In this document: piece by piece, positions 24,345 through 31,773 of the stretch
How the letters are laid out: every line of letters begins with the position of its first letter
Position numbering within the stretch: position 1 is the first letter of the stretch
Source: CAZYMF01 sp964648215
Lineage (GTDB): Bacteria; Desulfobacterota; Binatia; HRBIN30; JACQVA1
Direction of reading: 5' to 3'
Assembly (NCBI GenBank): GCA_964648215.1
Contig: CAZYMF010000028.1
Coordinates: 1 to 36,597 of the forward strand
DNA: 36,597 nt
Notes under the pieces: generated by a model
Told to the model about the DNA's origin: nothing
Seen by the model: the letters and a program-made list of their open reading frames with translations, nothing else
Database searches by the model: none
Made by a program: the position numbers and the translations under genes

Positions 24345-25138
24345 TGGCGAAAACCGCCGCGGCGTCAAAGGTCGTAATTCTTGCCGGCGGGCTGGGCACG
24401 CGCTTGGCCGAGGAGACCGAGGTGCGCCCCAAGCCCATGGTCGAGATCGGTGGCCGGCCGATCCTCTGGCACATCATGAAGCACTACGCCCGTTACGGCT
24501 TCACCGAGTTCTACCTCGCGCTCGGCTACAAGGGCGAGCAGATCAAGCGTTTCTTTCTCGACTACCACGCGATGAGCACGAATCTCACCGTGTCGCTCCG
24601 AGACGGCGCGAGCAGCATCCACGACGACAGCCAGAGCGACGACTGGACCGTTCACCTGATCGATACCGGTCTCGACACGCAAACCGGCGGGCGCGTGAAA
24701 CGCCTCGGCGAGCTGCTCGGCGACGCTCCCTTCATGATGACCTACGGCGACGGCGTTGCCGATGTCGATCTTCCCCGGCTGCTGGAGTTCCACCGCACCC
24801 AGGGGCGCTTGGCCACTCTGACCGCCGTGCGCCCGCCGGCGCGGTTCGGTGCCCTCAGCTTCGATGGGCCGGTGGTGACGGCATTTCAGGAGAAGCCGCA
24901 GCTGGGCGAGGGATGGATCAACGGCGGGTTCATGGTGCTGGAGCCCGGAGTGCTCGACCGTATCGCCGGTGACGCGTCGAACTTCGAGGCCGACGTGCTG
25001 TGCCGCCTGGCGGCGGACCGCCAGCTGGTGGCCTACAAGCACGAGGGCTTCTGGCAGTGCATGGACACGATGCGCGACCTGCGTCTGCTGCGCAAGCTGT
25101 GGGACACCGGCGGCGCTCCCTGGAGAAGCTGGGCATGA
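24344..25138 (+). CDS. rfbF: Glucose-1-phosphate cytidylyltransferase
   Basis: The 264-aa product makes CDP-glucose from CTP and glucose 1-phosphate (EC 2.7.7.33), the first committed step to CDP-3,6-dideoxyhexoses. It has the nucleotidyltransferase signature LAGGLGTRLAEETEVRPKP (GGLGTR at 15-20, Lys30) and the RfbF-type sequences PMVEIGGRPILWHIMKHY, LALGYKGEQIK, TGGRVKR, MTYGDGVADVD and EGFWQCMDTMRD. Length matches the family (about 257 aa). ATG 24344 overlaps the preceding GT2 stop, and its stop overlaps the rfbG start (ATGA), so four plus-strand genes (23334-26576) form one coupled operon. Confidence 0.95.
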   Translation: MAKTAAASKVVILAGGLGTRLAEETEVRPKPMVEIGGRPILWHIMKHYARYGFTEFYLALGYKGEQIKRFFLDYHAMSTNLTVSLRDGASSIHDDSQSDDWTVHLIDTGLDTQTGGRVKRLGELLGDAPFMMTYGDGVADVDLPRLLEFHRTQGRLATLTAVRPPARFGALSFDGPVVTAFQEKPQLGEGWINGGFMVLEPGVLDRIAGDASNFEADVLCRLAADRQLVAYKHEGFWQCMDTMRDLRLLRKLWDTGGAPWRSWA

Positions 25139-26133
25139 GCGCGGCGGTGTTCTGGCGGGATCGTCCCACTTTCGTGACGGGCGCCACCGGTCTGGTGGGC
25201 TCGTGGCTCGTCCGCCGATTGCTGGACGAAGGCGCCGACCTCGTCTGCCTGGTCCGCGATCAGGTGCCGCAAAGCGAGCTGTGCCGCGGCGGAGCGGTCG
25301 GACGGGTCAAGGTGGTGTACGGAGACGTCACCGATCAGAGTCTGCTCGAACGCGTCCTCGGCGAGTACGAGATCGACACCGTCTTTCATCTTGCCGCGCA
25401 GACCATCGTCGGCGTCGCCAACCGCAACCCGGTCTCGACCTTCGACACCAACATCGCCGGCACGTGGCGCTTGCTCGAAGCCTGCCGTCGCAGCCCGGCC
25501 GTGCGGCAGATCGTGGTGGCGTCGTCGGACAAGGCCTACGGCGCAGTGGATCGGCTTCCCTACGACGAAGCGACGCCCCTGCGCGGGCAGCACCCCTACG
25601 ACGTGAGCAAGTCCTGCGCCGATCTGATCGCTTGCTCGTACGCGCACACCTGGGCGCTGCCCGTCGTCGTTACTCGTTGCGGCAACTTCTTCGGTGGCGG
25701 CGACCTCAACTGGAATCGCATCGTTCCCGGCACCATCCGTTCGGTCGTGCGTGGGGAGCGGCCGGTGATTCGCTCCGACGGGCGGTTCGTGCGCGACTAT
25801 TTCTTCGTCGAGGACGGTGCTGCGGCCTACATCCTGCTCGCGGAACACCTGGCCGGGAATCGCGCCTTGATCGGGCGCGCGTGGAACTTTTCCTATGAGC
25901 AGCCGCTGACGGTGATCGAGCTGGTGCAGAAGATCCTGGCCGTCATGGGCGCGAACCTGCCGCCCGAGATTCGCAACGAGGCGCAGAACGAGATCCGCGA
26001 GCAGTATCTGAGCGCGGCCCGGGCGCGCGCGGAGCTCGGCTGGGTACCCCGCTTCAGCTTGGAGCAGGGTCTGGAGCGGACGATTGCCTGGTATCGCGAC
26101 TTCTTGCAGTCACCGACCCGGGGGGCGTCATGA
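25135..26133 (+). CDS. rfbG: CDP-glucose 4,6-dehydratase-like SDR enzyme
   Basis: A 332-aa extended short-chain dehydrogenase. The NAD-binding motif is GATGLVG (16-22); the active site has SSDKAYG (Asp132, Lys133) and Tyr155-x3-Lys159 in PYDVSKS. Further motifs are DTVFHLAAQTIVG, TRCGNFFGGGDLNWNRI and VRDYFFVEDGAAAY. RfbG enzymes carry the same SDK-Y and GGGDW-like motifs, and the gene lies between rfbF and a sugar epimerase, so it most likely converts CDP-glucose to CDP-4-dehydro-6-deoxyglucose. The substrate is partly from context; the family also holds other nucleotide-sugar dehydratases. It overlaps both neighbours by ATGA. Confidence 0.87.
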   Translation: MSAAVFWRDRPTFVTGATGLVGSWLVRRLLDEGADLVCLVRDQVPQSELCRGGAVGRVKVVYGDVTDQSLLERVLGEYEIDTVFHLAAQTIVGVANRNPVSTFDTNIAGTWRLLEACRRSPAVRQIVVASSDKAYGAVDRLPYDEATPLRGQHPYDVSKSCADLIACSYAHTWALPVVVTRCGNFFGGGDLNWNRIVPGTIRSVVRGERPVIRSDGRFVRDYFFVEDGAAAYILLAEHLAGNRALIGRAWNFSYEQPLTVIELVQKILAVMGANLPPEIRNEAQNEIREQYLSAARARAELGWVPRFSLEQGLERTIAWYRDFLQSPTRGAS

Positions 26134-26576
26134 TCGACGGCGTCGAGGTCCACCCGCTGCGGCGCATCCCGGACGAGCGCGGCACCGTCTACCACATGCT
26201 CAAGCGCACCGACGCGCACTTTCGCGAGTTTGGCGAGGTCTATTTCTCCACCGTCTACCAGGGGGCCATCAAGGGCTGGCATCGGCACCGCCAGATGATT
26301 CTCAACTACGCCTGCGTCTACGGGCGCATCAAGCTGGTGCTCTACGACGATCGCACGTCGTCGCCGTCGCGGGGTGAGCTGACGGAGATATTCCTCGGTC
26401 CGGACAGCTACTCCCTCGTCGTTGTTCCGCCGCAGGTGTGGAACGGGTTCAAGGGCATGGCGCCGGAGTCCATCGTCGCCAACTGCGCCACCCTCCCGCA
26501 CGACCCGGCGGAGATCGAGCGCAAGGACCCCTTCACCAAGGACATCCCGTACGATTGGTCCCTGCGTCACGGCTAG
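26130..26576 (+). CDS. RmlC/cupin-type nucleotide-sugar epimerase
   Basis: A 148-aa single-domain cupin of the dTDP-4-dehydrorhamnose 3,5-epimerase family, shorter than classical RmlC (about 180 aa). The core is GAIKGWHRHRQMILNYACVYGRIKLVLYDDR, written here in parts: KGWHRHR with His51 and His53, then GRIKLVLYD. The VVVPPQVWNGFKGM strand follows. With the CDP-hexose genes upstream and downstream, a CDP-4-dehydro-3,6-dideoxyhexose 5-epimerase (the ascarylose-type step) is the likely job; that substrate is inference. ATG 26130 overlaps the rfbG stop. Its TAG shares the palindrome CTAG (26573-26576) with the stop of the convergent reductase gene. Confidence 0.85.
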   Translation: MIDGVEVHPLRRIPDERGTVYHMLKRTDAHFREFGEVYFSTVYQGAIKGWHRHRQMILNYACVYGRIKLVLYDDRTSSPSRGELTEIFLGPDSYSLVVVPPQVWNGFKGMAPESIVANCATLPHDPAEIERKDPFTKDIPYDWSLRHG

Positions 26577-27529
26577 CGGCGGCGCCAGTAGTCGAGCAAG
26601 CCGAGCCTCGTGATCCAGGCGGCATAGTCGCTCCAGACGCTCTTCCAATCGATCGGCTCCCGTTCGCGGTCCGGGTTGCGGAAGCATGTAGCCGGGCCGC
26701 GGCTGGCTTCCGTCAGCGGGCAGGGTTCGAGACCGAGGGCGTCCCCGATCAGCTCGCGACAGACGCTACGCCCCCACTCGCCTGTCGTTGCCACCTGTCC
26801 CGAGGGGCGGCGGATCTGGGATCGACCGGCGAGCAGGTCTCGCGCGACGGCCACGTAGATCCTCGCCAGCACGCTCACCGGGAGATAGTCCGAGATGGCG
26901 TCGGGCGCGCCGAGCACGAAGGGCGCCCGGTTCAGTGAGCTGCGAATGAGGGACGGCACCAGGCGATCGTCGTTCTCGAGCGGGCCAACCGGGTTGGGGA
27001 TGACCACCTTCGACAACGGCAGGCCGGCGTCGCCCGCGTGCCGCGTGAGCGCGTCCCAGACCTCGCGCTTGCTGCGCGCGTACGGTGTCGCGGGCGCCGC
27101 CGCCGAGTTGTCCCCTTCTCCCGGCTCGAAGAACGATCCAGAGTAGAGGATGCCGGCAGCCTGCTGCCGCGCCAGCGCCGCCACCAGGTCGGGTAGGGGG
27201 ACGAGGCCGACCGCCCGGGCCCGGGCGACGTCGTAGGCGGGCGAGCGGAATGCTTCCATCCAGTGATGGTGGTGAATCCAGAGGAGCGGGCGCTCTCGGA
27301 GCACCCAGCGCGCGAGGTCGCCGTTTTCGGCGCTGAGGCCGAAATGAACCTCGCTGCACTCGCGCAGGAGACGGAGGCGCAACGCGTGCAGGCCCGAGTG
27401 CTCGGCTGCCGCGCGGTGGCAGAGCGCGTGCACCTTCCACCCGTCGGCGTGGAGAGCGCGCGCGATCCAGAGCGCGGTGAACGAAGACGCTCCGGTGATC
27501 GCGACGGCGGGCGCCGCCGCATCGTTCAT
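26573..27529 (-). CDS. NAD(P)-dependent SDR epimerase/reductase, probable CDP-3,6-dideoxyhexose 4-reductase
   Basis: A 318-aa extended SDR protein. The cofactor loop is TGASSFTA (12-19), where the last Gly of GxxGxxG is replaced by Ala. Catalytic residues are Ser130/Ser132 (ILYSGSFF) and Tyr150-x3-Lys154 in PYARSKREV. The substrate half is less conserved, as in sugar reductases such as abequose, tyvelose and ascarylose synthases. It follows rfbH with an ATGA overlap (27526-27529). Context suggests reduction of the 4-keto group after RfbH and the epimerase have acted. Which dideoxyhexose is made cannot be decided from this protein alone. Its C-terminus ends LLDYWRRR. Confidence 0.8.
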   Translation of the reverse strand: MNDAAAPAVAITGASSFTALWIARALHADGWKVHALCHRAAAEHSGLHALRLRLLRECSEVHFGLSAENGDLARWVLRERPLLWIHHHHWMEAFRSPAYDVARARAVGLVPLPDLVAALARQQAAGILYSGSFFEPGEGDNSAAAPATPYARSKREVWDALTRHAGDAGLPLSKVVIPNPVGPLENDDRLVPSLIRSSLNRAPFVLGAPDAISDYLPVSVLARIYVAVARDLLAGRSQIRRPSGQVATTGEWGRSVCRELIGDALGLEPCPLTEASRGPATCFRNPDREREPIDWKSVWSDYAAWITRLGLLDYWRRR

Positions 27530-28920
27530 CGCCGCTGCGCTCTCACTCCGGCCTCGAGCTGCTCGAGCATGTAGGCGAGCCTCGCGTGGTCGAGGCCCGG
27601 GTGCACCCCGATCCAGAAGGTGCGCCGGAGGATCTGGTCGGAGTTGACCAGATCGCCGTGCACGCGGAAGTCGACGTTGCGGTACGCCGGCTGGCGCGTG
27701 AGGTTGCTGCCGAAGAGCAGACGGGTGCCGATCTTGTGCTCCTCGAGGAAGGTGACGAGGGAAGCGCGCCCGATCGCCTCGCCGCAGTGCAGCGGAAAGC
27801 CGAACCAGCTGGGCTGGCTTCCCGCGGTCGGCTCGACGGGCACGAGGTTGTCGCGCAGCACCGGCGAGTGCTTGATCCCATCGTACAAGACCTGCCAGTT
27901 GGCGCGCCGCGCGGCGATGAAACCGTCGAGCTTCTGCATCTGGGAGACGCCGATGGCCGCCTGCATGTCGGTCATCTTGGCGTTGTAGCCGATGTTCGAG
28001 TAGACGTACTTGTGGTCGTACCCCGCCGGCAGGCCTTCGAACTCCCACGCGAAACGCTTGCCGCAGGTGTTGTCCTTGCCGGTATCGCACCAGCAGTCCC
28101 GGCCCCAGTCGCGCATGCTCTCCGCCACTCGCTTCAGGCGCCCGTCCGCCGGAATCACCGCGCCGCCTTCTCCGGTGGTGATGTGGTGCGCCGGATAGAA
28201 GCTGAGCGTGGCGAAGTCGCCGAAAGAGCCGGCCGGAGCCATCTGCCCGTCCGCCGTTTCGATCATCGCTCCCAGCGCGTCGCAGCAATCTTCGATGAGG
28301 TAGAGCCCTTGCTCGCGACACCAACGGCCGAGTACGTCGGCGCGGTAGGGGTTGCCCAGGGTGTGGGCGAGCACCACCGCTCGGGTACGCTCGCTCCGCG
28401 CGGCCATCACCGTTTCGGGCAGGACGTTCAAGGTGTGCAAGTCGACGTCGACGAACACGGGAACCCAGCCGTTCTGGATGATCGGGTTGACCGTGGTCGG
28501 GAAACCGGCGGCGGCGGTGATGATCTCGTCCCCCTTGTCGAGCGGAAGCCGGCCGAGCTCGCGCAGCATGGCGGAGCCCAGGCTGCTGACCGCGATGAGG
28601 TTCGCGCTCGACCCGCTGTTGACGAGCAGGGCCTGCGCCTGCCGAGCCAGGCGCGCGGCCAGCAGACCCTCCAGCTGGTGCGCGTAGCGTCCCGACGTCA
28701 ACCAGAGGTCGAGGGAGGCGTCGATCAGGTGCGCCAGGTCCTCGGCGTCGAGAACCTTGGTCGTGACCGGAATGTAGGTGCTGCCGGCGACGAAGGGTCG
28801 GGATTGGTGTGCCAGCTCGTAGTAGCGGCGCGCCGCTGCCAACGCGTTCTTCCGGGCTTGCTCGGGGGAGTCGAGCTCGGTGGCGTCGCCCGCCGCCGTC
28901 GATGCCTGGGTGCCGCTCAT
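27526..28920 (-). CDS. rfbH: RfbH, CDP-4-dehydro-6-deoxyglucose 3-dehydrase (E1, PMP/[2Fe-2S])
   Basis: A 464-aa fold-type I PLP-family protein that removes the C3 hydroxyl of CDP-4-dehydro-6-deoxyglucose. The diagnostic SFYPAHHITTGEGG has His245 where aminotransferases have the PLP lysine, so PMP is held non-covalently. The iron-sulfur cysteines are Cys213 (EDCC), Cys276, Cys278 and Cys286 (DCWCDTGKDNTCG). The last three keep the x1/x7 spacing of Yersinia E1, while the first gap is 62 rather than 57 because of a short insertion (about 221-231). The ATG is at 28920. Partner reductase E3 (RfbI) is not in the window. Upstream, 158 bp separate it from the divergent GT-C gene. Confidence 0.96.
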   Translation of the reverse strand: MSGTQASTAAGDATELDSPEQARKNALAAARRYYELAHQSRPFVAGSTYIPVTTKVLDAEDLAHLIDASLDLWLTSGRYAHQLEGLLAARLARQAQALLVNSGSSANLIAVSSLGSAMLRELGRLPLDKGDEIITAAAGFPTTVNPIIQNGWVPVFVDVDLHTLNVLPETVMAARSERTRAVVLAHTLGNPYRADVLGRWCREQGLYLIEDCCDALGAMIETADGQMAPAGSFGDFATLSFYPAHHITTGEGGAVIPADGRLKRVAESMRDWGRDCWCDTGKDNTCGKRFAWEFEGLPAGYDHKYVYSNIGYNAKMTDMQAAIGVSQMQKLDGFIAARRANWQVLYDGIKHSPVLRDNLVPVEPTAGSQPSWFGFPLHCGEAIGRASLVTFLEEHKIGTRLLFGSNLTRQPAYRNVDFRVHGDLVNSDQILRRTFWIGVHPGLDHARLAYMLEQLEAGVRAQRR

Positions 28921-29078
28921 GTTCGAAAGCTCTTCTAACGGAGTCGCCGTGCGCGAACAACCGCTCGTCTCCCTGGGGTTGGCGCTTGCTCTGCCGGCAT
29001 CGGGGTGGCAAATCTTCCCCAGCGACCGAACAAGACCAGAGGCAAGTGGCGGGCGAGGGCTTCGACTCCAAGAACACG

Positions 29079-31670
29079 ATGGCGAATGACGATTCGCCAC
29101 GCTCCGAGCCCAAGACGGCAGTGACCGCGGCATCCGCCTCTGCCGCTTCGGCGCCGGGGATGGCGCCGAAGGCGAAGCTGGCGGCTCGGATCGTCCGCGC
29201 CCTGGCGCTGCTCGCTTCCGTGCTCTTGGTGGCGGCGGCGCAGCTCAAATTCGCCGCACCCCTCGAGCACGAGACGGGATGGTGGCTGGCGGGGGCGGCC
29301 ATCGTCGTTGCCTTGGCCTGGCAGTTTCGCTTCGCGATCACCGATTGGACGCGGCCGGCGGGCCGGGAATGGGGTTGGGCGCCGCAGTGGTGGCGACGGC
29401 TGGCCGGGGGCGCGCTCGTGCTGGCGAGCGCGGTGCTCTGGGTCGATGCGAGTCGTCGCTTGTCGGCGAGCTGGCCTGCCAATTTCGATCGCGCCTGGTT
29501 GACCTGGTTCTTGGCCACGCCCCTGATGAGCCTCGGTTTTCGCATCTTGCAGCGACCTCTCACCGAATGCCGCAACCGCCTCTCCCGCTGGGAGTGGACG
29601 GCCCTTGCCGTCTCCTTCGTGGTGGCGACCGGATTTCACCTCGGCAACTTCGAGAACTTCCCGCCGGCCGACGCCGCGTCACAGATTGAAGAGCTTCAGG
29701 CAGGCCAATCGGGGGTCAATTTTCTCAACGGCGACCGCGAGCACTGGGAGTTTCAGAGCCAGGCGGCGATCGCGGCCCTCGGCATCTGGCTCGGCGGGCC
29801 CACGTTGCGCTCGGTGCGCGAGTCGTTCGCGGTGATCAACCTCTTCAAGGTGCTGCCGGCCTATTTCTGGTTTCGCGCCCTGGCCGGTCCGGCCGGGGCC
29901 GTGACCGGCACGGCTCTGCTGGCGTTCTCGGGTTGGGACAGCATCATCAACCGTATTCCCGGCCATCCCGACGGCCTGATCGCGATGCTCTGCCTGGCGC
30001 TGCTGGCCGGGCCTGCGGTGCGCGGCTCGTGGGCCGCCTATCCCTGGGTGGGGTTGCTGGCGGGCTACTCCACCCTCACGTACATCGCCTTCCGCCCCCT
30101 GGTCGGCTTCGCGTTGGCGGGCGTGGTGATCGCGGCCTTGGCCCGAGGCAATCTGCGTGGCTGGCGAGCGGGGTGGAAGGCCGTGCCGCCGCTGGTTCTC
30201 GTCGTTGCTCTGATTGCGGGAATCTTCGTCCCGCTGCTCTACCGGCTACCGGGCGAGAGGTTCGAGTTCGAGTACCTGAACGGATGGAATCGCGCCCGCG
30301 GCGTCGAGGAATACTACGGGCCGCGCGATAGCTGGCAGGTGGCGTTGCACAAGCGGTGGGAGCGCACACAGGAAGCAGCAAATCTATTTTACACCCAGGG
30401 GGATACCAACCCGACGCACAACGTGGATGGCCGCACCGAGGTGGATCGGGTCACCGGAAGCCTGATGCTTCTCGGCATCGCGTACTGTCTGGTGATGTGC
30501 TGGCGCGGCTTCTATGGGATCGCGCTGGCCGGCCTGGTGATCACGTTTCTCGGCACCCTGGTGTTCACCGGCAACTTCGACGTCCTGCGGGCGCAGGCCT
30601 GCATCCAGTACGCCTACACGCTTGCCGCCATCGGTGCCGGCGCTCTCTATGCGGGAGCCCGGCGCAGCTTCGGCCGCGCCGGCGCGATCATCGCCGGCTT
30701 GCTCCTGACGGGCGGCGTTGCCTGGGCCGGCTATTGGAACGGAACCCTGCTGCGCGATCTGTGGACTTCGCCCGTCACCCAACGCCATTACCGTAATGAC
30801 CTGGCGTACCTTTCGGAGTGGCTGCGCCAGAACGCGCAGGGTCGGCCGGTGGTTGGCCTGATCCCCACCGGAGCCAACGTCGTGTTCCTCGCCAACGACG
30901 CGGCCTGGCTGCGCGGCCCGAAAGTGAAGGGAAAGTCGGCCTGGGACGTGGGGCAGACTCTGGACGAGCTCGGGCAGCATCGCGGCGAGACGCTGCTGCT
31001 GATCGCGGCGCCGCCCGCCATCGCGGACATCGCGGAATACTTCGAGTACATGTTGCCGGGTGTACACGTCGCGCTTCGCACCGATCCCTGGAACGGCGAC
31101 GTTCGCATGGCCTACGCCTCGATCGCGGACCCGGCGGCGCAGATGCAGTCGCCCGCCTTTCGGGAACGCCTGTGCACCGGCATCCACGCCACCTTCGTGA
31201 TCCACGGGCGCGACGGGCAGGTGATAACCTCCCTCTCGTCGATTGTTCCCTTCATCGACACGACCACCTGGCCCGGGGTGATTCGCGCGGTCTCGTTTCA
31301 ACACCAGCAGGACGGCAAGAGCATCGACGTGGTCTGGGAAGGCGACTTCACGTTGCCGGCGTCGGGCTCCTACGTGTTCTTTCCCGAATGCTACGAGGGC
31401 CAGGTCACGGCGGTCATCGATCAGACCCGGATTCCCGGTGGCAACCAGATCGCCATGAGACTGGCCGCCGGTCGGCATCATTTCGAGATGCACGGGCAGT
31501 TCAATGTGCGGATGGTGGAGCCGACCGCACGCCTGTCGTGGCGACCGACTCGTGACGGGGAGTTCAAAGTGGTGCCCTTCTACCGCATGACCTCGCCGGA
31601 CCCGGAGTGCGTGGGAAGCCACACCCCGCCCCCGCCCTCGCGTCTGCCGCCGCAGAGTGACCCTCGATGA
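29079..31670 (+). CDS. Large GT-C-like membrane protein with C-terminal PA14-like domain
   Basis: An 863-aa protein with a hydrophilic, Ala-rich N-terminus (1-35). Several membrane segments precede the loop FENFPPADAASQIEELQAG (Asp198), which sits where GT-C enzymes carry their acidic catalytic loop; further membrane segments run to about 560. A soluble domain follows, with an alpha/beta part (PVVGLIPTGANVVFLAND) and a beta-sandwich resembling PA14 (IDVVWEGDFTLPASGSY, AAGRHHFEMHG, TARLSWRP). The tail is Pro-rich. The start is uncertain: ATG 29079 is the first in-frame ATG, without a strong ribosome-binding site; ATG 29160 is possible. Probably an outer-face sugar transferase using polyprenyl-phosphate donors, substrate unknown. 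Confidence 0.8.
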   Translation: MANDDSPRSEPKTAVTAASASAASAPGMAPKAKLAARIVRALALLASVLLVAAAQLKFAAPLEHETGWWLAGAAIVVALAWQFRFAITDWTRPAGREWGWAPQWWRRLAGGALVLASAVLWVDASRRLSASWPANFDRAWLTWFLATPLMSLGFRILQRPLTECRNRLSRWEWTALAVSFVVATGFHLGNFENFPPADAASQIEELQAGQSGVNFLNGDREHWEFQSQAAIAALGIWLGGPTLRSVRESFAVINLFKVLPAYFWFRALAGPAGAVTGTALLAFSGWDSIINRIPGHPDGLIAMLCLALLAGPAVRGSWAAYPWVGLLAGYSTLTYIAFRPLVGFALAGVVIAALARGNLRGWRAGWKAVPPLVLVVALIAGIFVPLLYRLPGERFEFEYLNGWNRARGVEEYYGPRDSWQVALHKRWERTQEAANLFYTQGDTNPTHNVDGRTEVDRVTGSLMLLGIAYCLVMCWRGFYGIALAGLVITFLGTLVFTGNFDVLRAQACIQYAYTLAAIGAGALYAGARRSFGRAGAIIAGLLLTGGVAWAGYWNGTLLRDLWTSPVTQRHYRNDLAYLSEWLRQNAQGRPVVGLIPTGANVVFLANDAAWLRGPKVKGKSAWDVGQTLDELGQHRGETLLLIAAPPAIADIAEYFEYMLPGVHVALRTDPWNGDVRMAYASIADPAAQMQSPAFRERLCTGIHATFVIHGRDGQVITSLSSIVPFIDTTTWPGVIRAVSFQHQQDGKSIDVVWEGDFTLPASGSYVFFPECYEGQVTAVIDQTRIPGGNQIAMRLAAGRHHFEMHGQFNVRMVEPTARLSWRPTRDGEFKVVPFYRMTSPDPECVGSHTPPPPSRLPPQSDPR

Positions 31671-31683
31671 GAAATGGGACCAA

Positions 31684-31714
31684 CGATTCCAATTTGCAAT
31701 GCAAAATGGAATCG
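31684..31714. terminator. AT-rich hairpin between convergent genes
   Basis: CGATTCCA-A-TTTGC-AAT-GCAAA-A-TGGAATCG forms 8 bp plus 5 bp around an A/A mismatch with a 3-base loop. It lies 14 bp after the stop at 31670 and 60 bp before the convergent stop at 31774, and is far richer in A/T than its surroundings. It probably acts as a bidirectional transcription terminator. Confidence 0.55.
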
Positions 31715-31773
31715 GCAGATCAGGTCGTCATTGCCTCAGCCAGGCTCGATTCCGCGCCGGGAAGCGTGCGCTC

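Noticed and set aside
26573..29575. 1000-codon minus-strand frame spanning reductase, rfbH and beyond
   Set aside because: Only the part from 27529 down is the reductase; the rest is a shadow of rfbH and of upstream DNA.
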